64,000 nt of DNA from JAQWBS01 sp047975765. Lineage in GTDB: Bacteria; Pseudomonadota; Alphaproteobacteria; RF32; CAG-239. The notes beneath the pieces are model-generated. The model was not told where the DNA came from. It did not search any database and worked only from the letters and a program-made list of their open reading frames with translations. The stretch lies in the NCBI GenBank assembly GCA_047975765.1, contig JBKEEF010000012.1, positions 1-64,000 on the forward strand, given 5' to 3'. Of this stretch, positions 18,303 to 28,140 are shown one piece after another. Each line of letters opens with the position of its first letter. Position 1 is the stretch's first letter. The translations under genes and the position numbers were made by a program.

Positions 18303-19382
18303 ATGGATCGTAAAATCAGAGCTGCTCAATATGGTTGTGGTAAAATGAGTCATTATCTTATGCGTTATATGCTGGAAAATGATATTGAAATTGTTGCAGC
18401 TTTTGACGTCAACCCAAAAGTTATTGGCAAAGACATCGGTGAAATTCTTGGAAAAGGCAAAAAAGGTGTTGCAATTTCTGATGCCAAAGATGCCGATAAA
18501 GTTTTGTCCCAACTCAAACCTGATGTTTGCGTTGTTGCAACAATGAGTACGATTGCAGATATCTATGAAGCATTCAAAGCTTGTGCTAAAAATGGGGTCA
18601 ATGCCATTTCAACAGCTGAAGAGGCAATTTACCCATGGAATTCTTCTCCTAAACTCACACAAGAATTAGATACACTTGCCAAGAAAAATAATGCGACACT
18701 TTCTGGAAGTGGGTATCCTGATATGTATTGGGGTGTTTTGGTTGAGACTTTGGCTGGTTCTATACACAAACTCACAAAAATCAAAGGAAGTAGTAGCTAC
18801 AACGTTGAAGATTATGGAATTGCTTTAGCAAAAGGTCATGGTGCCGGCTTATCAACAAGCGAATTTGAACATGAAATTGGCAAATACAACAAACTTTCAT
18901 CAGCAGAACAAAAAAAGCTTGTTGAAGGTGGTGAATATGTTCCAAGCTATATGTGGAATCAAAATGGATGGCTTTGTAGCAAACTTGGACTTACTCCAAT
19001 TTCTCAAGTTCAGAAATGTATGCCAACAACACATAAATCTGACCTTCATTCCACAACTCTAAACGCAACAATCAAAGCTGGACAACCAACCGGAATGTCT
19101 GCTGTTGTTGTGACAGAAACCAAAGAAGGTATTACGCTTGAAACCGAATGTATCGGAAAAGTTTATGCACCTGATGAATTTGACAGAAATGATTGGACAT
19201 TTTACGGTGAACCAGAAACAACAATCAATGTGAATCGTCCAGCAACTGTTGAACTCACCTGTGCAAACTTGGTCAATAGAATTCCTGCATTGATTATGGC
19301 GGAAGCGGGATACATCACAACGGATAAACTTCCAAATAACAGATATCCTGTTAAACCGCTCAATACTTATGTGAAAAAATAA
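18303..19382 (+). CDS. DapB-fold NAD(P)H dehydrogenase, 2,4-diaminopentanoate-dehydrogenase-like
   Basis: 359 residues. The N-terminal Rossmann motif QYGCGKMSHYLMRYM is followed by AAFDVNPKVIGKDIGE, the pattern of dihydrodipicolinate-reductase-type dehydrogenases that includes 2,4-diaminopentanoate dehydrogenase of anaerobic ornithine breakdown. SGSGYPDMYWG (about 137-147) is a substrate-domain landmark of this group. No other ornithine fermentation genes are visible, so the substrate is uncertain. Preceded by GGAGG and ended by a strong terminator, so it is its own transcription unit. Confidence 0.7.
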   Translation: MDRKIRAAQYGCGKMSHYLMRYMLENDIEIVAAFDVNPKVIGKDIGEILGKGKKGVAISDAKDADKVLSQLKPDVCVVATMSTIADIYEAFKACAKNGVNAISTAEEAIYPWNSSPKLTQELDTLAKKNNATLSGSGYPDMYWGVLVETLAGSIHKLTKIKGSSSYNVEDYGIALAKGHGAGLSTSEFEHEIGKYNKLSSAEQKKLVEGGEYVPSYMWNQNGWLCSKLGLTPISQVQKCMPTTHKSDLHSTTLNATIKAGQPTGMSAVVVTETKEGITLETECIGKVYAPDEFDRNDWTFYGEPETTINVNRPATVELTCANLVNRIPALIMAEAGYITTDKLPNNRYPVKPLNTYVKK

Positions 19383-19390
19383 GTCTTCTT

Positions 19391-19422
19391 AAAGCCCTGA
19401 AGAAATCAGGGCTTTATTTTTT
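19391..19422 (+). terminator. Rho-independent terminator
   Basis: AAAGCCCTGA / TCAGGGCTTT stem with a short AGAAA-type loop, followed by ATTTTTT, nine bases past the dehydrogenase stop. Confidence 0.9.
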
Positions 19423-19496
19423 AATTCCTAACTTTACAACAGACATAATAATCCCTATATCTTAAAAATAAGAATTTTTAGAGAGGATTTTATAAA

Positions 19497-20264
19497 ATGA
19501 AGATGCCAGTAGTTTTTGTGGGACATGGTTCTCCGATGAATATTATTGAGAAAAACAGATTTACAAAAACTTGGTCAGAAATAGCTCTCCAAATTCCTGA
19601 ACCAAAAGCAATTCTTTGTGTTTCTGCTCATTGGTACACTGAAGGACAATATATTTCAACAAATCCTCAACCACAAACAATTTATGATTTTTATGGATTT
19701 CCCAAAGATTTATATCGCATTGTCTATCCTGCAAAAGGAGAACCTGAAATTGCTCAGAGAGTTAAAGACTTGTTGGGAGATGATGTTCAAACAGATGCTC
19801 AACAAGGGCTTGACCATGGCGCTTGGTCTGTTCTGAAATTTATGTTTCCCAAAGCAAATATTCCGGTTTTGCAACTGAGTGTTGACCGCCTTAATTCTGC
19901 TGAAGAAAGTTATAAAATTGGTCAAAAGCTCAAAATATTGAGGGAAGAAGGCGTACTTGTTGTTGGGAGTGGTGATGTTGTACATAATTTGCGTCTTGTG
20001 AGCTGGGACAAAGAAAACGGCTACGACTGGGCAGATTCTTTTGACGAATATATCAAAAAAGCTATTCTTTCATACGATATTGAAAACATTATTAACTATC
20101 AAAATGCCGGTGAAGAGGAACAAAAATCTTTTTATTTCCGAGACCATTTCGATCCCTTGTTATATTGCCTCGGAAGTGTTGATAAAGAAGATAAAGTTGA
20201 AATCTATAATGATGAACGTGTGATGGGCGCTCTTTCTATGACTTCATATTTGTGGAAAGAATAA
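19497..20264 (+). CDS. ygiD: Extradiol dioxygenase, LigB/YgiD family (DOPA dioxygenase-like)
   Basis: 255 residues with the metal ligands of the class III extradiol fold: GHGSPM near 9-14, SAHWY near 43-47, LDHGAWSVL near 105-113 and a late FRDHFDPLLY. This matches YgiD-type 4,5-DOPA extradiol dioxygenases, which open catechol rings using a bound divalent metal. The physiological substrate in bacteria is not settled. Own ribosome site (GAGAGGA) after the preceding terminator; 81 bases before the decarboxylase gene. Confidence 0.88.
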   Translation: MKMPVVFVGHGSPMNIIEKNRFTKTWSEIALQIPEPKAILCVSAHWYTEGQYISTNPQPQTIYDFYGFPKDLYRIVYPAKGEPEIAQRVKDLLGDDVQTDAQQGLDHGAWSVLKFMFPKANIPVLQLSVDRLNSAEESYKIGQKLKILREEGVLVVGSGDVVHNLRLVSWDKENGYDWADSFDEYIKKAILSYDIENIINYQNAGEEEQKSFYFRDHFDPLLYCLGSVDKEDKVEIYNDERVMGALSMTSYLWKE

Positions 20265-20345
20265 GCCTCTTTCAGTGCGTTGAAATCCCCAGATAGACGA
20301 TTACATTGACTCATAGTTTCAATTTAAATACAGGAGAGCTATGAG

Positions 20346-22715
20346 ATGAAAATTAATCGCAATATCTTGTTCATTGCAAACTCTACACATTGGAAAGATG
20401 AGCACCCTGCTCTGTCTTCCTTGGAAAAACTTGAAGAAGAACTTATCAAACTCAATTTTCAAGTTCACTTTGCTTGGTCTTTGGAAGAAGGGCATATTCT
20501 TTTAAATGAAAGCCCAAAATATAGTGCTGTTGGCATCTATTGGGATGAAGAAAATTCTAAAACGGAAAAAGAAGTTGATGCACTCATCAAAAACCTTCGT
20601 TCTCGTGCTGAAAATTTGCCAATTTTCTTACTTACAAGAAATGATATTATCTCTAAACTCCCTGTTCACTTGATTAAGGAAGTGAAGGAATATATTTATC
20701 TTTTCTCAGAAACAGCACCTTTTACAGCAAACAGAATTCGCACCGCCATTTATGAATATAATAAAAACTTGCTCCCTCCTTATTTCAAAACACTTAAAGA
20801 TTTTACAGAAGACGGTGATTATTATTGGGACTGTCCTGGACATATGGGCGGAATGGCTTATCTCAAACACCCTGTTGGCGTTCAGTTTTTTAATTTCTTT
20901 GGTGAAAATATGCTCCGTGCTGATATTGGTGTGGCAACAGCAGAAATGGGAGACTATTTGGTTCATGCTGGACCTCCTAAGAAATCTGAAGAAATTGCAG
21001 CAAAGCTTTTCGGTTCAGATTGGACATTTTATGGTGTTTCTGGTTCATCAGGCTCAAACAGAATCGTAACACAGGGTGCTGTCGGAGCAAATGAAATTGC
21101 TGTTGTTGACAGAAACTGCCACAAATCTCTCAATCATGGCTTGACCCTTTCTCAGGCTCGTCCTGTTTATCTCAAACCAACACGCAATGGCTATGGTTTA
21201 ATTGGACCAATTCCACAAAAAAGAATGACTAAAGAAAGTATTGATAAGCTTGTGAAAAATAGCTCTTTGGCAAAAGGGGCTGTTTCTCCAAAACCAACTT
21301 ATGCCGTTGTTACAAACTGCACTTATGATGGTTTTTGCTATAATACAACAAAAGTAGTTGAAAATCTAAAAGATAGTGTGCCTCGCATCCACTTTGACGA
21401 AGCTTGGTATGCTTATGCTAAATTCCATCCACTTTACAAAGAAAGATTTGCAATGGGTGTGAGTGAAAAAATCAAAGATATGCCAACGCTTTTTGCTGTT
21501 CAATCTACACACAAAATGCTCCCTGCGCTTTCTATGGCATCTATGATTCACGTCAAGAAAAGTGAACGAGCTCCGCTTGATTTTGATGATTTCAATGATT
21601 CTTTTATGATGCATGGAACAACCTCTCCATATTACCCAATCATTGCGTCCATTGATGTTGCCGTTTCAATGATGCAAGGAGAATCTGGATATTCTCTAGT
21701 TCAAGAATCCATTGAAGAAGCTATCGCTTTCAGAAAAGCTGTTGTGGCTGTTAAGCGCAAACTTAAGGAAGAAAAGGCTAAAGACTGGTTCTTTGATGTG
21801 CTTCAACCAACTGAAGTTAAGGAACCTAAAAAAAGCAAAACTTATTCTTTTGAAGAAGCTCCTATGGATTTACTCAGCCACGAACCTTCTTGTTGGACAC
21901 TCAAAGAAAATGAAAAATGGCATGGCTTTGCAAAAGAAGATATTGCAGGAACAGATTGCATGCTTGATCCCATTAAAGTTTCTATCACTTGCCCAGGAAT
22001 TACACCTGACGGAAAATATGAAGAAACAGGAATTCCAGGTTATATTGTTACCAAATTCTTAGACGATAGAAGAACAGAAATTGCTAGAACTGGTGATTAT
22101 ACACTGCTCATTCTCTTTTCTTGTGGTGTGACAAAAGGAAAATGGGGAACACTCATTGAAAGCTTGCTCGAGTTCAAACATCTTTATGATACAAATGCTT
22201 TAGCTATTGATGCGATTCCTTCTTTGGCAAATGAATCTCCAAAATATGCAAAAATGACACTCAAAGAGCTCTGCCAATCTATGCATAAAATGATGCGCGA
22301 CCTTGGCTTGATGGAACATTTGGACAAAGCTGTCAGTACTGACCCTGTTCCTGTCATTTCTCCAGCAGATGCTTATCAAAAAGTGGTTCGTTATAAAACG
22401 GAACATATCAAACTCAAAGATTTTGCGGGCAGAATTGCTGCGAGCATGTTGGTTCCATACCCTCCGGGAATTCCTGTCTTAATGCCTGGTGAACGCATTG
22501 CCAAAGACGACAAAGGAATCATTGGATATCTCAATGCACTTCAGGAATTTGATAAGAACTTCCCAGGTTTTGAACATGAAATCCAAGGGGTAAATGTTGA
22601 TGAAAATGGCGATTTTTGGGTCAGAGCAGTCATTGAAGATGATAAAGCTCCACGAAAAAAAGCTGTTTCATTTAAACCGCATAAAGTTTCAACCGCTATC
22701 AAAAAAGGTAGATAG
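20346..22715 (+). CDS. Orn/Lys/Arg decarboxylase, class with wing domain (possibly arginine-type)
   Basis: 789 residues in the normal three-part arrangement: an N-terminal receiver-like wing domain (1-125), the PLP domain with CPGHMGGMAYLKHPVG near 168, DRNCHKS, HFDEAWYAYA near 345 and the PLP lysine K390 in STHK, then the C-terminal domain. It removes CO2 from a basic amino acid and consumes a proton. Block wording is close to biodegradative arginine decarboxylase, but lysine or ornithine cannot be excluded. Two antiporter genes follow, the first after 18 bases, as in amino-acid-dependent acid resistance systems. Confidence 0.9.
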   Translation: MKINRNILFIANSTHWKDEHPALSSLEKLEEELIKLNFQVHFAWSLEEGHILLNESPKYSAVGIYWDEENSKTEKEVDALIKNLRSRAENLPIFLLTRNDIISKLPVHLIKEVKEYIYLFSETAPFTANRIRTAIYEYNKNLLPPYFKTLKDFTEDGDYYWDCPGHMGGMAYLKHPVGVQFFNFFGENMLRADIGVATAEMGDYLVHAGPPKKSEEIAAKLFGSDWTFYGVSGSSGSNRIVTQGAVGANEIAVVDRNCHKSLNHGLTLSQARPVYLKPTRNGYGLIGPIPQKRMTKESIDKLVKNSSLAKGAVSPKPTYAVVTNCTYDGFCYNTTKVVENLKDSVPRIHFDEAWYAYAKFHPLYKERFAMGVSEKIKDMPTLFAVQSTHKMLPALSMASMIHVKKSERAPLDFDDFNDSFMMHGTTSPYYPIIASIDVAVSMMQGESGYSLVQESIEEAIAFRKAVVAVKRKLKEEKAKDWFFDVLQPTEVKEPKKSKTYSFEEAPMDLLSHEPSCWTLKENEKWHGFAKEDIAGTDCMLDPIKVSITCPGITPDGKYEETGIPGYIVTKFLDDRRTEIARTGDYTLLILFSCGVTKGKWGTLIESLLEFKHLYDTNALAIDAIPSLANESPKYAKMTLKELCQSMHKMMRDLGLMEHLDKAVSTDPVPVISPADAYQKVVRYKTEHIKLKDFAGRIAASMLVPYPPGIPVLMPGERIAKDDKGIIGYLNALQEFDKNFPGFEHEIQGVNVDENGDFWVRAVIEDDKAPRKKAVSFKPHKVSTAIKKGR

Positions 22716-22733
22716 GATATAGGAGAATTTTAG

Positions 22734-24200
22734 ATGTCTGATAATAATAGTACAGTTAAAAAACTTGGATTTTTTGCCCTTGCCACTGTGGTTGTGAGTT
22801 CCATGCTTGGGGGTGGTGTTTATAGCCTCCCTCAAAACACAGCTCAAGACTCTGCAGCTGGTCCAGTTATTGTGGCTTGGCTCATTGCCGGCTTCGGTGT
22901 TTATTTTATTGCAAATTCCTTCAGAATTTTGGCAAACATTCGTCCTGACCTCAAAGCCGGTGTATATATGTATGCTCGTGAAGGCTTCGGAAAATTTATT
23001 GGTTTCATTGCTGCTTGGGGTTATTGGTTGATGACCGTTTTTGGAAACGTTGCCTTTGCTGTCATTTTGATGGATGCCTTCAACTATTTTTTCCCAGGAA
23101 CTTTCACAGGAGGAAATAACCTCAATTCAATTATTGTTGGGTCAATTTTGATTTGGATATATTACTTCCTTGTACTTGCTGGAGTCAAAAAAGCCAGTGT
23201 GATTAATGTCATTGGAACGGCAAGTAATATGATTCCTATTTTCTTGTTCATTATGATTATGGGATATGTATTCAGTTACACCAACTTCACAACTGATTTT
23301 TGGGGGAATTCAGCACCTTTGGCTTATCAAGATTTAGGTTCTGTTTCCGCTCAGATTAAAGCTCCAATGCTTGTTGCATTCTGGTGCTTTATTGGTGTGG
23401 AAGGTGCAGTTGTGCTTTCTGGTCGTGCAAAAAGTCCTAAAGATGTTGGAAAAGCAACTTTACTTGGCTTTGTTGTTGCACTTGTCATCTATATGCTTCT
23501 TTCCATTTTGCCTTTCGGTTTCACTTCTCAACATGTGTTGGAAAAAATTGCAAACCCTTCAACTGCAGGTGTTTTAGAAATGGTTGTTGGAAAATGGGGA
23601 GCTTGGTTGATGAACACTGGGCTTATCATTTCCGTTCTTTCCAGCTGGTTAGCTTGGACAATGCTTTGTGCTGAGATTCCAATGGCAGCAGGTGAAAATG
23701 GAACTTTCCCTAAAGCTTTTGCAAAAGCAAATAAAAATGGAACAGCTTCCTTCTCGCTTCTCATCAGCAGTATCATTATGCAAGGTGCAATGCTCCTTGT
23801 CTATTTTGCAAATGATGCATGGAACACCATGCTCAGCATTTGTACATTAGTGATGCTACCAGCTTATTTGACGACAACACTTTACCTTTACAAACTTTGC
23901 AAAACTGAGGAATATCGCCAATATGCGAAAACCGGCTTTATGCAGGCAGCTGTGAGTGGTGTAATCGGTTTCATTTTCTGCCTATTTATGTTCTATGCGG
24001 GTGGAATGCAATATGTCTTGATGGTTCCTATTTTGCTCACACTAGGTGTTCCTTTGTTCATCTGGTCTAGAAAAGAACAAATTTCTTCTGGTGACAAAGA
24101 TCCATTGTTCTTGGAAAAAGAAAAGATATATCTTGCGGTACTTATCATTCTTGATGTTCTCGCACTATATCTTGTCTGTTCTGGAACTGTGAAACTCTAA
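22734..24200 (+). CDS. APC-family basic amino acid/polyamine antiporter (first copy)
   Basis: 488 residues with about 12 membrane helices. The helix 1 substrate motif VVSSMLGGGVYSLPQN (about 18-33) and KAGVYMYAREGFGKFIGF (about 76-93) are typical of ArcD/AaxC-like arginine antiporters. It should exchange the decarboxylase substrate for its amine product across the inner membrane. Directly downstream of the decarboxylase. It ends before a hairpin terminator that separates it from a close paralogue. Confidence 0.9.
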   Translation: MSDNNSTVKKLGFFALATVVVSSMLGGGVYSLPQNTAQDSAAGPVIVAWLIAGFGVYFIANSFRILANIRPDLKAGVYMYAREGFGKFIGFIAAWGYWLMTVFGNVAFAVILMDAFNYFFPGTFTGGNNLNSIIVGSILIWIYYFLVLAGVKKASVINVIGTASNMIPIFLFIMIMGYVFSYTNFTTDFWGNSAPLAYQDLGSVSAQIKAPMLVAFWCFIGVEGAVVLSGRAKSPKDVGKATLLGFVVALVIYMLLSILPFGFTSQHVLEKIANPSTAGVLEMVVGKWGAWLMNTGLIISVLSSWLAWTMLCAEIPMAAGENGTFPKAFAKANKNGTASFSLLISSIIMQGAMLLVYFANDAWNTMLSICTLVMLPAYLTTTLYLYKLCKTEEYRQYAKTGFMQAAVSGVIGFIFCLFMFYAGGMQYVLMVPILLTLGVPLFIWSRKEQISSGDKDPLFLEKEKIYLAVLIILDVLALYLVCSGTVKL

Positions 24201-24215
24201 AAATAAACGACACAA

Positions 24216-24261
24216 CTCACCTGTCTATTTGAAGTCATTCAACAAGACAGGTGAGCTTTTT
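24216..24261 (+). terminator. Hairpin terminator between the two antiporter genes
   Basis: CTCACCTGTCT at 24216-24226 pairs perfectly with AGACAGGTGAG at 24245-24255, followed by CTTTTT. It would reduce or stop read-through from the decarboxylase gene into the second antiporter. An AAGGA ribosome site for the next gene comes directly after. Confidence 0.8.
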
Positions 24262-24273
24262 AAGGAATAAAAT

Positions 24274-25755
24274 ATGTCAGATGATACATCTAACAAATCA
24301 AACAATACAACAGGAAATCTTGGTTTTATTGCTCTGGTTTCAATTGTTCTAAGTTCTATGATTGGAGGTGGAATAGACAGTCTGCCACAAAATGCGGCTC
24401 AAAGTTCTGCGGCAGGTCCAATTTTAGTTGCATGGCTCATTGCCGGTTTTGGGGTATATTTTATTGCAAATTCCTTTAGAATTCTCTCCGACATCAGACC
24501 CGATTTGAAGGCTGGCATCTATATGTATGCTCATGAAGGCTTTGGAAGCTTTATTGGCTTTATCGTTGCTTGGGGATATTGGATTATGACAATGTTTGGC
24601 AATATTGCCTATATTATTATTCTGATGGATGGCATAGACTATTTCTTTCCAGGGAAATTTACTGGAGGAAATAACTTAAACTCAATCATTTGTGGCTCAG
24701 TTTTGATTTGGGGATTTTATCATCTTGTTCTTAAAGGCACACAAGTTACTGGAAAAATCAATATTATTGGAACGGCAATGAGAATGATTCCTCTGTTTCT
24801 ATTCATTCTTATTTTGGCTTTTGTACTCAATTACACCCAATTTACAACAGATTTTTGGGGAAATAATGCACTTCCTGCTTCAGATGATTTAGGCTCTCTT
24901 TCAAAACAGATTATGGCGCCTATGATTGTTGCATTGTGGTGTTTTGTTGGGGTTGAGGGAGCTGTTGTGCTTTCTGGACGTGCTAAAAGAAAATCAGATG
25001 TAGGAAAGGCAACCATTATCGGATTTATCCTAGCTTTAGTAATGTATATTTTGATTTCAGTCCTCCCTTTTGGTGTTGCAGACCAACAAACGCTTGCAAA
25101 AGTTCCAGATCCTTCAACGGCTGGCGTTCTTAAAATGGTTATGGGCGAAACTGGTGTTATTTTGATGAATATAGGGTTAATTGTTTCCGTTCTTGTAAGT
25201 TGGCTTTCTTGGACAATGCTTTGTGCGGAAATTCCAATGGTTGCGGCAGAAAATGGAACTTTCCCTAAAATTTTTGCCAGAAAAAACCAAAATGCTGCAG
25301 CAGATGTTTCTTTACTCGTCAGCAGTATTATTATGCAGATTATCCTGATTTTGATTTATTTTGCTCATAATGCATGGAACACAATGTATAGTATTACAAC
25401 GGTGATGGTTCTTCCTGCTTATTTTTCTACAACGCTTTTTCTATTCAAACTTTGTAAAAATAATGAATATTCAAAATATGCGAAAGATGGAAAGAAAGCA
25501 GCTCTTTTTAGCGGTATTATCGGTTCTCTCTTTTGCTTATTTATGCTTTATGCTGGAGGTTTGAATTATATTGCAATGATGCCTCTTATCCTAACTTTGG
25601 GTCTTCCTCTATTCATTTGGTCAGGAAAAGAACAAGCTGCTTTGGGCGATCCTGAACCTATGTTTACAAAAAAAGAAAAATTATACCTTTCTATTCTTCT
25701 ACTTCTTGATGTCCTGGCAATTTATTCGGTTTATTCAGGAATCGTGAAACTCTAA
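24274..25755 (+). CDS. APC-family basic amino acid/polyamine antiporter (second copy)
   Basis: 493 residues, about 12 helices, colinear with the preceding antiporter over its whole length and clearly a tandem duplicate (shared blocks LPQN.AQ.SAAGP, FIANSFRIL, TGGNNLNSII, TMLCAEIPM). Helix 1 reads SSMIGGGIDSLPQN, with Asp where the first copy has Tyr; this position lies in the substrate-binding unwound region of APC carriers and may change specificity. No obvious promoter of its own; a terminator lies upstream and a bidirectional one follows. Confidence 0.9.
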   Translation: MSDDTSNKSNNTTGNLGFIALVSIVLSSMIGGGIDSLPQNAAQSSAAGPILVAWLIAGFGVYFIANSFRILSDIRPDLKAGIYMYAHEGFGSFIGFIVAWGYWIMTMFGNIAYIIILMDGIDYFFPGKFTGGNNLNSIICGSVLIWGFYHLVLKGTQVTGKINIIGTAMRMIPLFLFILILAFVLNYTQFTTDFWGNNALPASDDLGSLSKQIMAPMIVALWCFVGVEGAVVLSGRAKRKSDVGKATIIGFILALVMYILISVLPFGVADQQTLAKVPDPSTAGVLKMVMGETGVILMNIGLIVSVLVSWLSWTMLCAEIPMVAAENGTFPKIFARKNQNAAADVSLLVSSIIMQIILILIYFAHNAWNTMYSITTVMVLPAYFSTTLFLFKLCKNNEYSKYAKDGKKAALFSGIIGSLFCLFMLYAGGLNYIAMMPLILTLGLPLFIWSGKEQAALGDPEPMFTKKEKLYLSILLLLDVLAIYSVYSGIVKL

Positions 25756-25786
25756 AATAAAGCCCTCAACAAGTGAGGGCTTTATT
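25756..25786. terminator. Bidirectional terminator, antiporter / glmS
   Basis: AAATAAAGCCCTCA / TGAGGGCTTTATTT inverted repeat, with A and T runs on both sides. It lies between convergent genes, starting at the antiporter stop and ending two bases before the glmS stop. Confidence 0.9.
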
Positions 25787-25787
25787 T

Positions 25788-27614
25788 CTATTCTACAGTA
25801 ACAGATTTTGCCAAATTTCTCGGTTGGTCAATTTCTCTTCCCAAATAATCAGAAATATAATAAGCCAGTAATTGCATTGGGATTGTGCTTAAAACTGTTG
25901 AGAAAATCTCCAAAGAAGATGGAATTTTAATCACTTCATCAAACTGGTTTTTCAAATCCTCGTCATCTGAAGAAGTAATAACCACTAATTTTGCTTTTCT
26001 GGCTTTTGCTTCAGCACAATTTGAAAGAATTTTATCATAAATTGGTGTGTTTGGAACGAGAACAGAAACAACCACTGCTTTTTCATCAAGCAAAGCAATA
26101 GGTCCATGTTTAAGTTCTCCTGCAGGATATCCTCCAGCATTAAGATAGCTAATTTCTTTTAATTTCAAAGCACCTTCCAAAGCTGTTGCAACATTCATTC
26201 CTCGAGCAATATAGAAAAAATCTTTATGGAAACAAAGTCTTTGAGCCACATTTTGAATTTCTTTTAGGTGAGAGAGAATTTGTTCAACCTTACTTGGAAG
26301 TTCTAAAAATTCTTGCTTAATTTCAGTCATTTTTGCACCTTTTTTTTCTGCCATAAAAAGGGCTAAAAGAAACAAACTAACCAACTGAGCTACATAAGAC
26401 TTCGTCGCTGCCACACTCACTTCAATTCCAGCACGAAGTGGAATGATGCTATTGGCATATCGAGTGATGGTTGAATCTGTACGGTTGGTAACAATAAGGA
26501 TATGTGCCTTATTTTCCTTTGCTTGTTTAACAGCCGTTATCGTATCAGCAGTTTCACCAGATTGAGAAATACCAATAAACAGTGTGTTTTCGTCAGTCAA
26601 ATTTTGACGATAAATATATTCACTTGCCGGTTCAACAAAAACAGGCGTTTTCAATAATTCTTCAAAAGAATTTTTCACAGCCAAGGCCGCATGAAGCGAA
26701 CTTCCACAGGCAACAATTTCAATGCGTTTGATTTTTTCTAAATCTAGATTGACTCCACTTAATAAAATTGGAGAAGAAGCACTGATCATTCTTTCAGAAA
26801 GGATATGACGAACAATTCCTGCTTGCTCACAAATTTCTTTCAACATAAAATGTTTATAGTTTTGTTTGCTGATTGTTTCTGCTTCAATCGAAATTTTTTC
26901 TGGTTTTTTACTTATAATTTCACCTGAAAAACTTTTGAATAGAATTTCATTTTTCTTGATGAAAGCAATTTCTTCATCATCAAGATAGACCATTTCATCG
27001 ACTTTTCCTAAAATAGCAGCCACATCACTGGCAATAAAATTTTCATTTTTACCAAGACCAACAATCAGAGGTGCATTTTTTCGAACTGCAATAATTTCAT
27101 CTTTGTTTTCATCACACATAATGCAAAATGCGAAAGCACCTTTGAGTTGATTGACTGCACTGATAATTGCTTCATCTGTTGTTGCAAATTTTTTGCTTTC
27201 TCTATCAATCAAATTGACGGCAACTTCTGTATCTGTTTCTGACTGAAATAGATAACCTTCAGACATAAGTTTTTCTTTGAGTTCTTTATAGTTTTCAATA
27301 ATTCCATTATGTACCAAAACAAACTTTCCACTTGTCGCACGATGTGGATGAGCATTTTGAACGGTTGGTTCGCCATGTGTTGCCCAACGAATATGCCCAA
27401 TTCCAACATGACAAGGCATAAAATTTTCTGTAGAATTCTTGAAAATATTACAAAGATTATCTAACTTTCCTTCTGCACGATAAACTTTTGTTTCTTGGCT
27501 GTCATTCAAAGCAATCCCTGCTGAATCATAACCACGATATTCTAAATTTTTAAGTCCGTCTAACAAATTGTCTAACGCAGCATTTCCACCAATATATCCC
27601 ACAATTCCGCACAT
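25788..27614 (-). CDS. glmS: Glutamine-fructose-6-phosphate aminotransferase
   Basis: 608 residues. MCGIVGYIGG puts the catalytic Cys at position 2. The glutaminase domain includes GHIRWATHGEP and HNGIIENY. Two SIS domains follow (SQSGETADT near 348, VAATKSY near 400), and the typical C-terminal end PRNLAKSVTVE. It makes glucosamine 6-phosphate for peptidoglycan and LPS. It begins one base after the acyltransferase gene, so both are co-transcribed. I saw no glmS ribozyme; the upstream gene leaves no room for one. Confidence 0.97.
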   Translation of the reverse strand: MCGIVGYIGGNAALDNLLDGLKNLEYRGYDSAGIALNDSQETKVYRAEGKLDNLCNIFKNSTENFMPCHVGIGHIRWATHGEPTVQNAHPHRATSGKFVLVHNGIIENYKELKEKLMSEGYLFQSETDTEVAVNLIDRESKKFATTDEAIISAVNQLKGAFAFCIMCDENKDEIIAVRKNAPLIVGLGKNENFIASDVAAILGKVDEMVYLDDEEIAFIKKNEILFKSFSGEIISKKPEKISIEAETISKQNYKHFMLKEICEQAGIVRHILSERMISASSPILLSGVNLDLEKIKRIEIVACGSSLHAALAVKNSFEELLKTPVFVEPASEYIYRQNLTDENTLFIGISQSGETADTITAVKQAKENKAHILIVTNRTDSTITRYANSIIPLRAGIEVSVAATKSYVAQLVSLFLLALFMAEKKGAKMTEIKQEFLELPSKVEQILSHLKEIQNVAQRLCFHKDFFYIARGMNVATALEGALKLKEISYLNAGGYPAGELKHGPIALLDEKAVVVSVLVPNTPIYDKILSNCAEAKARKAKLVVITSSDDEDLKNQFDEVIKIPSSLEIFSTVLSTIPMQLLAYYISDYLGREIDQPRNLAKSVTVE

Positions 27615-27615
27615 T

Positions 27616-28140
27616 TTAGTCTTCCTTTTTGTTCATTAGAGTAACAACGCGCAGAACATTTTCTTTATTTCTTTTTTTGATTGGTTTGATTGGACAACCA
27701 GCATAAACCGTCCAAGGCTCAAACTTATAGCCAGAAGGCACGAAACTCAAAGCACCAATACTCACACCTTCAGGAATATTATTTCCTGGCATAATCACAG
27801 AATTTGTGCCAATTCCAGTATAAGCTCCCAGAGTGACATCACCTTGAATTTCTTTAACGTTGGGAACAGAATGTGTAACAAGTTCATTGACGTAGTCATT
27901 ACTACTCAACCAAATTTTGACGCCCGCTGCCAAACTTGAAAAACTTCCCATTGTAAATTTATAAAGTCCATCGCCACCTGAGATATATGTTCCTGTGGCA
28001 ATCTCACATTCCGAACCAATGTCACAAGCTGAAGATATTCTGCAAAAATCTGAAATTCGGACATTATCTCCAATTTGCACTAAATCCGGTTTTTTGATAA
28101 TGACATACTCACCTAAATTAAAATTTTTTCCGTGTTTCAT
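27616..28140 (-). CDS. Left-handed beta-helix (hexapeptide repeat) acyltransferase
   Basis: 174 residues from the ATG at 28140; the GGAG that serves it lies seven bases upstream, inside a longer in-frame extension. Hexapeptide repeats (VQIGDNVRIS, CDIGSECEIATG, VTLGAYTGIGTNSVIMPG) build the beta-helix, and VYAGCPIKPIK near the end is typical of sugar O-acetyltransferases. The acceptor is probably a sugar or nucleotide sugar. Co-transcription with glmS suggests a role in amino-sugar or envelope glycan synthesis. Confidence 0.85.
   Translation of the reverse strand: MKHGKNFNLGEYVIIKKPDLVQIGDNVRISDFCRISSACDIGSECEIATGTYISGGDGLYKFTMGSFSSLAAGVKIWLSSNDYVNELVTHSVPNVKEIQGDVTLGAYTGIGTNSVIMPGNNIPEGVSIGALSFVPSGYKFEPWTVYAGCPIKPIKKRNKENVLRVVTLMNKKED

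Noticed and set aside
25788..28140. glmS ribozyme or riboswitch leader
   Set aside because: The gene begins one base after the acyltransferase stop, leaving no leader; none seen.
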